From Microbacterium ulmi (GTDB lineage: Bacteria > Actinomycetota > Actinomycetes > Actinomycetales > Microbacteriaceae): a stretch of DNA of 64,000 nt. Below, piece after piece: positions 46,837 to 55,606 of the stretch. The notes beneath the pieces were generated by a model, which was given only the letters and a program-made list of their open reading frames with translations, made no database searches and had not been told where the DNA came from. The stretch lies in assembly GCF_011759705.1 (NCBI RefSeq), contig NZ_JAAOZF010000002.1, positions 558,001-622,000 on the forward strand. Direction: 5' to 3'. How positions within the stretch are numbered: the first letter of the stretch is position 1; every line of letters begins with the position of its first letter. Made by a program: the position numbers and the translations under genes.

Positions 46837-46843
46837 GCGCTCA

Positions 46844-46849
46844 AGCCTA
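46844..46849 (-). promoter_or_regulatory. -10 element TAGGCT, leaderless type, before ftsY
   Basis: TAGGCT on the - strand ends seven bases before the ftsY ATG. The divergent DUF4062-STAND gene starts 78 bp away. Confidence 0.5.
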
Positions 46850-46914
46850 GAGGCGGGCGCCCGAACGCTCCGCGCGGTCTCGAATCCCCGCGCCCGTCGC
46901 GGCATGATGAGCGC

Positions 46915-49515
46915 ATGACGTCGCAGGACTCCGCCGTTCCCGTCATCCGGACCCCTGACCAGCGGCTGCGCGTCTTCGTGAGCTCGACGCTCGCCGAGCT
47001 CGCGGAGGAGCGCGCGGCCGTCCGCCGTGCGATCGAGAGCCTGGGCCTCGCCCCCGTCATGTTCGAGCTCGGCGCGCGCCCGCACCCACCGCAGGAGCTC
47101 TACCGCGCCTATCTCGCCCAGTCGGACATCTTCATCGGCCTGTACTGGCAGAGCTACGGGTGGGTCGGTCCGGGCATGGACATCTCCGGCCTCGAGGACG
47201 AGTTCCGGCTCTCCGGACACAGGCCACGGCTGCTCTACCTCAAAGCGCCCGCGCCGGAGCGCGAGGATCGCCTGACCGCCATGATCGACGAGCTCCGCTC
47301 CGAGGGCACGGATGCGTATCGCACCTTCCGCAGCACCCGCGAGCTCGGCCGCCTCGTCCGCGACGACCTCGCCCTCCTGCTCAGCGAGCGATTCGTCACC
47401 TCGCAGCGGGAACAGGAATCCGCCTCTTCGCCCGTGGTTCCTCCCTCCGGACCGGCCCTCGCCCGATCGCTGCCCGTCGCGTCGACGCCGCTCATCGGCC
47501 GGTCGGAGGACGTCGCCGCGGTGATGGGGATGCTCGCGCGCGACGACGTGCGGCTCGTCGATGTGACGGGCCCCGGCGGCATGGGCAAGACGCGGCTCTC
47601 GATCGCCGTCGGCGAAGCCGTGCTGGCGGAGGGGGTCAAGCCCGTCTGGTTCGTGCCGCTCGCGGCGGTCTTCGATCCGGCGGAGCTCCTCCCCCGCATC
47701 GCGACCGCGGTCGGCGCGGTCGTGGAGGGTACGAGGTCCGCGCTCGACGCCCTGGCCGACGAGATCGGGCAGGACGAAGGGCTGCTCATCCTCGACAACT
47801 TCGAGCAGATCGCCGCCGCCGCGCCGCAGCTCGACGAGCTGCTCACGCGGTGTCCCCGGCTCGACGTGCTCGTGACGAGCCGTGTCGCCCTGCGCCTTCG
47901 CGCTGAGCACGAGTACGTGCTGGGGTCCCTCGACTCCGGTGCGCCGACCGCCGACGTCCCTCCCGAGGAGGCGAGCTCGCTCCCGGCGGTGCGCCTCTTC
48001 CTCGATCGCGCGAGCACCGTGCGCCGCGGCATCCCCGAGACCAGGGAGAACCTGTCCGCGGTCCGCGAGATCTGCCACCGGCTCGACGGCCTCCCTCTCG
48101 CGATCGAGCTGGCGGCGGCGCGCACGCGCCTGCTCGATCCCTCTTCTCTGCTCGCGCGTCTCGAGAGCGTGCTCGACACCCTCGGCTCCGGCCCCGTCGA
48201 CCTCCCCGAGAGGCAGCGCACGTTGCGCGCGACGGTGGAGTGGAGCATGGACCTCCTCGACGAGCCGCAGCAGCGCCTCCTCGCGCAGCTCTCGGTGTTC
48301 GCGGGCGGCTGGTCGATCGCCGCCGCCGCCGCGATCGCAGATGCCGACGAGTTCGACACGCTCGACAGGCTCGACGCGCTCGCCGGTCACAGTCTCGTGA
48401 GCGTGGAGGCGACGCACGCCGAGCCGCGTTTCCGGATGCTGGCGGTCGTCCGGGAGCTGGCAGCGGAGCGGCTGACGGGCCACGCGCGTGACGGTGCCGA
48501 GCGCCGCCACGCGGAGCACTTCGCCTCCGTCATCGACACCGACGACGTCCCCGCCGACCTGACGACGCCGTGGTCCGAGAGTGTGCGGCGCGACGAAGAG
48601 AACATCCGCCTCGCGATCGAGTGGTTCTTCCGGCACGACGTGCTGCGCCTTCCTCACCTCCTGCGCTCGCTGTGGCTCTACTGGCAGACGAGCGACCGGC
48701 TCATCGAGGGCCGCCAGTGGATACGGCAGCTCGAGACGATCGCCGCCGGTCCGGCGTGGGACGATCGCGCGCACGCGGAGATCCTCTTCACCCAGGCCGT
48801 GACGGGAGTCGCGGTGGGCGACGACGCGGGCGCGATCGCCGCCGTCGACCAGATCCCTGCGGTCCTCGGGCGCATCGACGAGCCGGCCCTGCGCAACGCG
48901 CTGCAGCTCGCGACCTCGTGGAGCCTGCCCATCCGCGACGACTTCGACGGCGCCCTCGCGGCCGCCTCGACCGCCTACGACGGCTTCGCGGCGCACGACG
49001 ACGCATTCGTCGCGTTCGCGGCGCTGACGGTAGGGATGTTGCAGGCCGCGGTCGGCCGCGACGGCGAGGCTCGCCGCTTCCTCGAGGAGGCGAACGACCT
49101 CGGCGCGCGCTTCGGGAACCTGTGGCTGACATCGAGCGCGCGCACGCAGTGCGCGATCCTCGATGTGCACGCGGGCGACCTCGACGGGGTGCGCGAGACC
49201 CTCGCGGGCGTGCTCGACGAGCTGGAGGGTCCTCAGCTCGGGACCATCACGGCGTGCTTCTGCCTCGTCGCGCTTGCGGACCTCGCGGCCGCCGAAGGCC
49301 GTCCGGCCGATGCGGCGGAGGCGCTCGGCACCGTCGAGGCGCTGCGCTCGCGCGCGGGACTCCTCGCGTGGCCCATCGCGCGGCGCGGCGAGGCTGCGCT
49401 GCGCGACCGGGTCGTGGGCCACGCCGGCGCCGAGGGGCTCGCCGCGGCACGCCGCAGCGCGGCGGATCTGCGTCCGCACGACGCCATCGCGATCGTGCGT
49501 CGCGGCATCTCCTGA
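46915..49515 (+). CDS. DUF4062-STAND NTPase with TPR-like C-terminus
   Basis: A cytosolic 866-aa protein. Residues 17-110 match DUF4062 (LRVFVSSTLAELAEERAAV, SDIFIGLYWQSYGWVGPGMD), a fold related to TIR and nucleoside-deoxyribosyltransferase-like domains. Residues about 190-450 are an NB-ARC/STAND module: Walker A GPGGMGKT (219-226), Walker B LLILDN (290-295), sensor TSR (321-323) and GLPLA (392-396). The remaining 400 residues are helical, TPR-like repeats. No DNA-binding domain is seen. STAND proteins with N-terminal effectors serve in phage defence or signalling. It splits ftsY and smc on the opposite strand; CATGAT lies six bases before the ATG. Confidence 0.85.
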   Translation: MTSQDSAVPVIRTPDQRLRVFVSSTLAELAEERAAVRRAIESLGLAPVMFELGARPHPPQELYRAYLAQSDIFIGLYWQSYGWVGPGMDISGLEDEFRLSGHRPRLLYLKAPAPEREDRLTAMIDELRSEGTDAYRTFRSTRELGRLVRDDLALLLSERFVTSQREQESASSPVVPPSGPALARSLPVASTPLIGRSEDVAAVMGMLARDDVRLVDVTGPGGMGKTRLSIAVGEAVLAEGVKPVWFVPLAAVFDPAELLPRIATAVGAVVEGTRSALDALADEIGQDEGLLILDNFEQIAAAAPQLDELLTRCPRLDVLVTSRVALRLRAEHEYVLGSLDSGAPTADVPPEEASSLPAVRLFLDRASTVRRGIPETRENLSAVREICHRLDGLPLAIELAAARTRLLDPSSLLARLESVLDTLGSGPVDLPERQRTLRATVEWSMDLLDEPQQRLLAQLSVFAGGWSIAAAAAIADADEFDTLDRLDALAGHSLVSVEATHAEPRFRMLAVVRELAAERLTGHARDGAERRHAEHFASVIDTDDVPADLTTPWSESVRRDEENIRLAIEWFFRHDVLRLPHLLRSLWLYWQTSDRLIEGRQWIRQLETIAAGPAWDDRAHAEILFTQAVTGVAVGDDAGAIAAVDQIPAVLGRIDEPALRNALQLATSWSLPIRDDFDGALAAASTAYDGFAAHDDAFVAFAALTVGMLQAAVGRDGEARRFLEEANDLGARFGNLWLTSSARTQCAILDVHAGDLDGVRETLAGVLDELEGPQLGTITACFCLVALADLAAAEGRPADAAEALGTVEALRSRAGLLAWPIARRGEAALRDRVVGHAGAEGLAAARRSAADLRPHDAIAIVRRGIS

Positions 49516-49527
49516 CGCCGTCCGCGC

Positions 49528-52500
49528 TCAGCTCGCCGCGCGATCCCCCAGCCGCTGACCGACGACCGCGGACACGCCGTCCTGCCGCATCGAGACGCCG
49601 TACAGGGCGTCGGCGATCTCCATCGTGCGCTTCTGGTGCGTGATGACGATGAGCTGACTGTTCTCGCGCAGCTGCTCGAAGACGCCGAGCAGGCGTCCGA
49701 GGTTGGCGTCGTCGAGTGCCGCCTCGACCTCGTCGAGGATGTAGAAGGGGCTCGGCCGAGCCATGAAGATCGCCGTGAGCAGGGCGACCGCCGCGAGCGA
49801 GCGCTCACCTCCCGACAGCAGCGAGAGTCGCTCGATCTTCTTGCCCACCGGGCGAACCGCGACCTCGATCCCCGTCGTCAGCGGGTCTTCCGGGTTCGTG
49901 AGCGAGATGCTCCCCGTTCCGCCGGGGAAGAGGATCGGGAAGACGTCGTGGAAGGCGGTCTTCGTGTCTTCGAACGCCGCGAGGAAGATCGTCTGCATCC
50001 GCTCGTCGAGCTCTTCGATGATCGTCATGAGGTCTCGGCGGGTCTGGGCGAGGTCTGCGAGCTGCTCGGTCAGGAACTTGTGCCGCTGCTCGAGCGCGGC
50101 GAACTCCTCGAGCGCGAGCGGATTGACTCGCCCGAGCTGTCCGAGCTTGCGCTCCGCCTCCTGCAGGCGCCGCTTCTGGGACGCCCGGTCGAAGGGCTCG
50201 GATGCCGCGCCCTCGTCGGGCCCGTCCGCGTCGTCTCCCGGTATCGGCTGATCAGGGCCATATTCCGAAACGAGAATGTCTTCCTCGAGACCGAGCTCCG
50301 ACGCCACTCGCTCGACGAGACTCGACACGTGCAGGCGCTTCTCGTGGATCTGGAGCTCGAGCCCGTGCACGCTCTCCGTGAGGCCGGTGAGACGCTCGCG
50401 CACGGCGGCCTCCTGCGTCCGCAGCGCCGTCAGCTCCGTCGTGATCGCCGCGCGCGCGGACTCCGCCGCCGCGAGCTCGACACGCGCCTGCGCGACCGAG
50501 CGCGCGATGGCGTCGAGCACGGCGGGGAGCTTGCCTGCGACGTCCGCGGCGAGCTCGCGCTGCGCGCGACGGATGACGGCGCGCCGCGCCGCCTCGGCCG
50601 CCGCCTCGCGCTCGCGCTCCCGCTGCCTCTCGAGCTGAACGACACGTCCCTCACCCGCCCGGACGCGCTCGCGCAGCGTCTCGACGTCGAGGCGCGTCCG
50701 CATCTCCCCCTCGCGCGCCTCTTCGAGAGCCGTGAGCAGTCCGTCGCGGGCCGACACGTCGAGGATGGGCCTGGGCGCCTCGAGCGCGGTCGTCAGCTGG
50801 TCGTGCGCCGACCGTGCGGAGGCCTCGGCATCCGTCATGGCCGCTTGCGCCTGAGCGAGACCCGCCGCGAGTCGCTCGCACTCGGCGATCGCGGCCTCGT
50901 GCCGCACGGTCGCCCGGTTGACCTGCTCCGTGTGCGCCGCGAGCGCCGCGTCGTGCGCGCGCAGCGCCTCGAGCGCGGCCTTCGTGCGGTGACGAGCCGT
51001 GTCGAGGATGCGGACCTTCTCGGCGAGGGCCTCGCGCAGCGAGTCGGCGACGACGGTCATCTCGGCTCTGCGCTCGGCCGCGGCATCCCGCTCGGCGGCG
51101 AGCTCCAGCCGCGATCTTCCCCCTCCCGAGCCCGCGCGCACCGTGAAGCGGGTCACGACCTCCCCCGCCCGGGTCACGATCGACACGGGTCCCTCGACGT
51201 CCGGGAGGGCCGCGACCGCTGCGCGCGCAGCGTCGAGGTCGTCGGCGACGAGCGTGTGCGACAGGATGCCGAGCACCCCGTCCGGCCCGTCCACGACGTC
51301 GCGTGCGCGCACGACGCCCGCGAGGGAGGGCAGGTCGACGGCGACCGGGGTCGCCTCCGCGATCGCGATGTCGACGACGCCGAGATCGTCGTCGCGTGCG
51401 GCGCGCGCCGTCGCGAAGGCGTCGTCGTGCGAGCCGACGAGGACACCCTCCGCGAGCCCGCCGAGCGCGGCCGCGATGGCGGCCTCGAATCCCGGCCGCA
51501 CCTTGATCGCGTCGCCGATGAGCCCTCGCACGCCCGCGCCGCCCCGTGCGACGAGCTCGGCCGCCGCGTTGCGGACATCGAGCGCGCGGCCGAGCGCCGC
51601 CGTCTGCGCCGTCAGCGCCTCGACCTCGCGCTCCGCCGCGTGCAGACGCTCGCGCAGGCGTCCGACTTCGGCCTCGGCATCCGTCGCCTCGCGCTGCGCC
51701 CGCTCGTACTCGGCAGCGTGCTCCGCGGACGAGCCCTCGGGCACGAGGTCCGGATCGACCCCCGCGAGCGCCTCCTCGGCCTGCGCGCGCCGGGCGAGGG
51801 CCGCGTCCAGCGCGCGCTGCTGCCGATCCACGGCGGTGCGCACGGCGGCGAGGGCGGATGCCGCGGCCTCTGCCGATCCGCGCAGCGCCGTGATGCGCAT
51901 GTCGTGCTTCGACACGAGCGCGCTCTGCGCCGCGATGTCGGCGTCGAGCGCGTCGAGCTCGGCCCGCGCGCGGATGACGTCGCGCGCGGCGCTCGCCGCA
52001 GCATCCTGCGCGTCGCCGAGGCCGGACGCGATGTCGTCCACCTCGCCTCGCGCCTCGTCGATCATGGCCTGCGAGACGGTCGTCGCGGCAACGGCCGAGT
52101 CGTCCTCCGCGTCGCCGAGAAGGGCCAGGCGCTGACCCGCGAGCGTGTACAGGCCGCGCATGCGGTCCTGTGCGCGCTCGAGGTCGAACGCGACCCGGCG
52201 GGCCTGGTCGACGGCCTCCGAGCGCTGCCGGGCCTCGAGCTGCTCGATGCGCGCCCGCACGCCGTCGACCTGCTCCTGCAGGACCAGCCGCTCCGAATGG
52301 CGCTCCTGCTCGCTGCGGGCGTGATCGGCGAGCTCGCGCCGGAGCCCTACGAGCTCGTCCGCCAGCAGGCGCGCCCTCGCGTCGCGCACGACGGCGGCGA
52401 TCGTCGCCGCCTCGCGTGCGATCTCGGCCTGACGCCCGAGCGGCTTGAGCTGGCGCCGCAGCTCGCCCGCGAGGTCGCTGAGACGTGTGAGGTTCGCCTC

Positions 52501-53052
52501 CATCGCGTCGAGCTTGCGCAGCGTCTTCTCTTTGCGACGGCGGTGCTTCAGGATGCCGGCCGCTTCCTCGATGAACCCTCGACGGTCTTCCGGCGTCGCC
52601 TGCAGCACGCTGTCGAGGCGCCCCTGGCCGACGATGACGTGCATCTCGCGACCGAGTCCCGAATCGCTCAGCAGCTCCTGGACGTCGAGCAGGCGGCACG
52701 ACTCGCCGTTGATCGCGTACTCGCTGGCACCGTTGCGGAACAGCGTGCGGCTGATCGTGACCTCGGTGTACTCGATCGGGAGGGCGCCGTCGCTGTTGTC
52801 GATCGTGAGCTGGACCTCGGCACGTCCGAGGGGTCCTCGTGTCGCGGTGCCCGCGAAGATGACGTCCTCCATCTTCCCGCCGCGCAGGGTCTTCGCGCCC
52901 TGCTCGCCCATGACCCAGGCGAGCGCGTCGACGACATTGGACTTGCCCGAGCCGTTCGGACCGACGATCGCCGTCACGCCGGGCTCGAAGGCGAAGGTGG
53001 TCGGCTGGGCGAACGACTTGAAGCCTTTGAGCGTCACGCTCTTCAGGTGCAT
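49528..53052 (-). CDS. smc: Chromosome segregation ATPase SMC
   Basis: SMC dimers with ScpA and ScpB extrude DNA loops and align replicated chromosomes. The 1174-aa protein has the N-terminal head (Walker A GPNGSGKSN, about residues 32-40), a long coiled coil, the hinge near the middle (GVRGLIGDAIKVRPGFEAAIAAAL, about 500-650), the return coil and the C-terminal head (signature LLSGGERSLAAVAL, Walker B FYILDEVEAALDDAN). The ATG at 53052 has GGAGG seven bases upstream; the 17-codon upstream extension is not conserved. Confidence 0.96.
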   Translation of the reverse strand: MHLKSVTLKGFKSFAQPTTFAFEPGVTAIVGPNGSGKSNVVDALAWVMGEQGAKTLRGGKMEDVIFAGTATRGPLGRAEVQLTIDNSDGALPIEYTEVTISRTLFRNGASEYAINGESCRLLDVQELLSDSGLGREMHVIVGQGRLDSVLQATPEDRRGFIEEAAGILKHRRRKEKTLRKLDAMEANLTRLSDLAGELRRQLKPLGRQAEIAREAATIAAVVRDARARLLADELVGLRRELADHARSEQERHSERLVLQEQVDGVRARIEQLEARQRSEAVDQARRVAFDLERAQDRMRGLYTLAGQRLALLGDAEDDSAVAATTVSQAMIDEARGEVDDIASGLGDAQDAAASAARDVIRARAELDALDADIAAQSALVSKHDMRITALRGSAEAAASALAAVRTAVDRQQRALDAALARRAQAEEALAGVDPDLVPEGSSAEHAAEYERAQREATDAEAEVGRLRERLHAAEREVEALTAQTAALGRALDVRNAAAELVARGGAGVRGLIGDAIKVRPGFEAAIAAALGGLAEGVLVGSHDDAFATARAARDDDLGVVDIAIAEATPVAVDLPSLAGVVRARDVVDGPDGVLGILSHTLVADDLDAARAAVAALPDVEGPVSIVTRAGEVVTRFTVRAGSGGGRSRLELAAERDAAAERRAEMTVVADSLREALAEKVRILDTARHRTKAALEALRAHDAALAAHTEQVNRATVRHEAAIAECERLAAGLAQAQAAMTDAEASARSAHDQLTTALEAPRPILDVSARDGLLTALEEAREGEMRTRLDVETLRERVRAGEGRVVQLERQREREREAAAEAARRAVIRRAQRELAADVAGKLPAVLDAIARSVAQARVELAAAESARAAITTELTALRTQEAAVRERLTGLTESVHGLELQIHEKRLHVSSLVERVASELGLEEDILVSEYGPDQPIPGDDADGPDEGAASEPFDRASQKRRLQEAERKLGQLGRVNPLALEEFAALEQRHKFLTEQLADLAQTRRDLMTIIEELDERMQTIFLAAFEDTKTAFHDVFPILFPGGTGSISLTNPEDPLTTGIEVAVRPVGKKIERLSLLSGGERSLAAVALLTAIFMARPSPFYILDEVEAALDDANLGRLLGVFEQLRENSQLIVITHQKRTMEIADALYGVSMRQDGVSAVVGQRLGDRAAS

Positions 53053-53084
53053 GCGCGCGCCTCCGCGGGATGGATGTCCCGTCC

Positions 53085-53090
53085 ACGCTA
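53085..53090 (-). promoter_or_regulatory. -10 element TAGCGT before smc
   Basis: TAGCGT on the - strand is 32 bases before the smc ATG and would give a short leader that contains the GGAGG site. Overlapping it is a copy of the GGATGCCGC motif at about 53094. Confidence 0.45.
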
Positions 53091-53133
53091 GCGGACGCGG
53101 CATCCAACCCCGCGGTGGCAGGCCGACGCGACG

Positions 53134-53694
53134 TCAGCGCGTGCTGCGCGCCTCTTTCGCGAGCTGGCGGACGACGCTGAAGACGCCGAGCGCGGCGAGC
53201 CCGACCGAGATGAGGATCGTCGGCAGGTACTCCGCCCACAGCTCGGGGTTGTCGAAGAGGTTGAGCGCCAGGTTGTCGAGGAACACGGGGTCGCCGATGC
53301 TGCCGGGGAACGGCACCGCCAGGAACGCCGCGAGGTCGGCGGCGAAGCCCGCGAGGAAGGCGACGACGAGGGTCACGACCGTGAGCCCCACGATCACGGC
53401 AAGACCCCTCCCTCCGACGCGCCCCCCGGATCCGAGTCGGTAGAGGAAGGCCGCCAGCGCGACGAGGCCGAAGGCGACGAACGCCGACACGAAGCCGAGC
53501 TGCCACACGACGACCCACGCGACGACTCCGATGGGAAGGACGGGAACGGCGAACAGCGCGCCCCGCCCGACTCGCTCTGGTGCGGGGGCGGGCGGCTCGT
53601 CCGCGACGGCGAGGTCGGCGGCGGTCGAGGTGTCGGAAGTCTCGGCGGTGGCGGCGATGCGCTCGTCGAGCGGGGGGTCGGTCGGTTCGGTCAC
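53134..53694 (-). CDS. Integral membrane protein, unknown function
   Basis: A 186-aa protein with an acidic Ala/Pro/Asp cytosolic start of about 45 residues and four likely helices (about 48-68, 70-86, 97-122, 160-178). GRGALFAVPVLPIGVVAWVV and DNPELWAEYLPTILISVGLAALG are the most distinctive parts. I cannot name a family. The GTG at 53694 has AGAGGA upstream. The gene lies just upstream of smc, which has its own promoter. Confidence 0.75.
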   Translation of the reverse strand: MTEPTDPPLDERIAATAETSDTSTAADLAVADEPPAPAPERVGRGALFAVPVLPIGVVAWVVVWQLGFVSAFVAFGLVALAAFLYRLGSGGRVGGRGLAVIVGLTVVTLVVAFLAGFAADLAAFLAVPFPGSIGDPVFLDNLALNLFDNPELWAEYLPTILISVGLAALGVFSVVRQLAKEARSTR

Positions 53695-53854
53695 TCTGGT
53701 TCCTCTGGTCGGGGGGACGGATGCCGCGCTCCCGCGCGGTTGCCACACGCTAGCAACGGCGGCACATCCCCGAACGGGCGTCCCGGGCATCTGTGGAGAG
53801 CGCTCCGGCACAGCGGGCGACACGCCGGAGACACGGCGGATTCGGGAGAATCGC

Positions 53855-53884
53855 TTGACGCACGTATCAGGAGCGCGCTAACGT
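53855..53884 (+). promoter_or_regulatory. Promoter TTGACG-18-TAACGT for the small-peptide gene
   Basis: A -35 box TTGACG (53855-53860) and a -10 box TAACGT (53879-53884) are 18 bases apart. Transcription would start near 53891. It is the clearest two-box promoter in the window. Confidence 0.7.
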
Positions 53885-53919
53885 CACTCTTCGCGTCAGA
53901 AGTCGAAAGGAGGTCACCG

Positions 53920-54021
53920 ATGATGCTTTACATCTCGCTCGAGATCGTGCCAGCCGGCATGTCCCGCGGAATCGCTCCGGTGACCCCGTCCTTCGACGCC
54001 ACCGGCCGCCGCGCGGGCTGA
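53920..54021 (+). CDS. 33-residue small protein, unknown function
   Basis: A short gene with an almost ideal ribosome-binding site, AAAGGAGGT (53906-53914), five bases before ATGATG, and a good promoter 35 bp further up. The product starts MMLYISLEIVPAGMSRGI and ends TGRRAG: a short hydrophobic lead, then Pro/Gly/Arg-rich sequence. It is not a full membrane helix. It may be a true micropeptide, or a leader peptide controlling the two genes that follow on the same strand. Codon use includes AT-rich codons at the start that favour initiation. Confidence 0.65.
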   Translation: MMLYISLEIVPAGMSRGIAPVTPSFDATGRRAG

Positions 54022-54193
54022 CCGCCGCGGCACGGGAGAGCTCCGTCCTCTGACGGGCGCACGCACCTGCGCGTCCTCGCGCTCGGCGTGACAGCGGGCT
54101 CTCGCTCGGGCGATCCGATCGCGCCATCTCGCGCGTACGCCCATGTCCGGGCACTCCTTCCCCCCTCCATCCCACGACTCGGAAGAGACGATC
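54022..54193 (+). other. Leader-like gap after the small-peptide gene
   Basis: This gap of 172 bp holds a small hairpin (CCGTC/GACGG, 54043-54056, loop of four) and a C/T-rich stretch before GGAAGAG at the next gene. No terminator of obvious strength is seen, so read-through from the small-peptide promoter is plausible. Confidence 0.4.
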
Positions 54194-54442
54194 ATGCACG
54201 ACACCCTGACGCCCGTCTGGTCGTTCGACCTCGACAGGCGCTCGACCCTCCCGTCCATCCCGCTCGAACGGCTCACGCCCGCCGAGCGCCTCACCCTGCG
54301 ACTGGGCACGTGGCTCGTCCGCCGCAGCTCCCGCAGGCTCGAACGCGCCGCAGAAGTGCCCAAGCGCAACGGCGAGTACGCCCAGGCACAGCGCGAGCGC
54401 GTCATCGCTCAAGCGCACCTGCTCGGGTGCCTTCGCCCCTGA
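54194..54442 (+). CDS. 82-residue basic protein, unknown function
   Basis: A soluble Arg-rich protein (LDRRSTLPSIPLERLTPAERL, TWLVRRSSRRLERAAE) predicted mostly helical. No family is recognised; the charge pattern would allow nucleic-acid binding or a membrane-surface helix. The ATG at 54194 follows GGAAGAG at a good distance; a 17-codon longer version is possible. A UUCG-loop hairpin lies right after the stop. Confidence 0.65.
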   Translation: MHDTLTPVWSFDLDRRSTLPSIPLERLTPAERLTLRLGTWLVRRSSRRLERAAEVPKRNGEYAQAQRERVIAQAHLLGCLRP

Positions 54443-54444
54443 CC

Positions 54445-54474
54445 GCTCGGGTCCGCCTTCGGGCGGACCCGGGC
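54445..54474 (+). terminator. Hairpin with UUCG tetraloop
   Basis: A 13-bp stem with one G-U pair encloses TTCG (stem core GGGTCCGCC at 54449-54457 with 54462-54470). It starts three bases past the stop of the 82-residue gene and 24 bases before the GNAT start. It may terminate or damp transcription into the GNAT gene. Confidence 0.7.
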
Positions 54475-54497
54475 TGCCACTGAATCAAGGAGACATC

Positions 54498-55598
54498 ATG
54501 ACGATCACGACGGACCTCGTGATCCGCGACCTTCGCATTCCGGCCTCCATGGACGATCGGGATTCCGCCGACTTCGCAGAGATGACGCGCGTGCGCAACG
54601 CCGTGCTGCGCGAGGTCTCGGGTCACGACGACCACGCAGTGCCGCCCCACGAGCTGCTCCCGCACTACCACAACGAGCAGTACGAGCGTCAGCTCGTATG
54701 GCTGCTGGAGCTCGACGCGGAGGTCATCGGCCGAGCAGGCCTCGGCCTGCCCCTCGAAGAGGGCTCGACGACCGCGTTCTGGTTCATCGACATCCTGCAC
54801 GCGTTCCACGGCCGCGGATTCGGCTCGGCCGCCCTCGCGCTCGTCGAGCGCACGGCTCGACAGGAGTCGCGCTCCGTGCTGCAGTCGTGGGCCGAGCACG
54901 CGAGCGAGGGGGCGCCGCGACTGGCCGCGCCGACCGGCTTCGGAACGATCCCCCGCGACCACGCGGCACGGTTCTTCCTGCGCCACGGCTACGCCCTCGA
55001 GCAGGTCGAGCGCTGCAGCGCCCTCGACCTGCGCGCGGACCCGGCGCATCTCGAGCGGCTCCTCGCCGAGGCGACGGCCGCGGCATCCGGCTATCGGGTG
55101 GTCCAATGGCTCGCACCGACGCCGCAGGAGCACGTCGCAGGCTACGCCTGGATGAAGTCGCGCATGTCGACGGACGCCCCGTCTGCCGCGCTGGAGTTCG
55201 ACGAGGAGGTGTGGGATGCCGCGCGCATCGCGGCGCACGACGCCCAGTACGTCGACGCCGGCAGCACGATCCAGGTGACCGCGGCACAGCACGTCGCGAC
55301 GGGCGAGCTCGTGGCGTTCAACGAACTGGTGATCGGGAACGACCGGACGCGTGCATCCCACCAGGAGGACACGCTCGTGCTGCGAGAGCATCGCGGCCAC
55401 CGGCTCGGGATGCTCGTCAAGTGCGCGGGCCTGCTCTCCTGGCGCCGGCTCGTGCCCGACTCCCCGCGGGTCATCACGTACAACGCCGAGGAGAACCGGC
55501 CCATGCTCGACATCAACGAGGCGATCGGGTTCGTGCCGATCGCGTACGAGGGCGCGTGGAAGAAGACGGTGGATGCCGCGGCGGCCGCTGGGCGCTGA
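54498..55598 (+). CDS. Tandem GNAT N-acetyltransferase
   Basis: A 366-aa protein with two GNAT halves. The first has the acetyl-CoA loop as HGRGFGS (after WFIDILHAF). The second has TLVLREHRGHRLGMLVKCAGL, where RGHRLG is the loop, followed by ITYNAEENRPMLDINEAIGF, the usual Asn-rich C-terminal motif. This two-domain layout is shared with mycothiol synthase MshD and with drug- or antibiotic-modifying enzymes; substrate unknown. AAGGAG lies before the ATG. The gene follows the UUCG hairpin. Confidence 0.87.
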   Translation: MTITTDLVIRDLRIPASMDDRDSADFAEMTRVRNAVLREVSGHDDHAVPPHELLPHYHNEQYERQLVWLLELDAEVIGRAGLGLPLEEGSTTAFWFIDILHAFHGRGFGSAALALVERTARQESRSVLQSWAEHASEGAPRLAAPTGFGTIPRDHAARFFLRHGYALEQVERCSALDLRADPAHLERLLAEATAAASGYRVVQWLAPTPQEHVAGYAWMKSRMSTDAPSAALEFDEEVWDAARIAAHDAQYVDAGSTIQVTAAQHVATGELVAFNELVIGNDRTRASHQEDTLVLREHRGHRLGMLVKCAGLLSWRRLVPDSPRVITYNAEENRPMLDINEAIGFVPIAYEGAWKKTVDAAAAAGR

Positions 55599-55606
55599 AC
55601 GGCTGC

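Noticed and set aside
49636..53091. Open frame of 1151 codons on the + strand opposite smc
   Set aside because: Mirror of smc; Arg/Glu-rich sequence without any domain, while smc has complete Walker A, signature and Walker B motifs.
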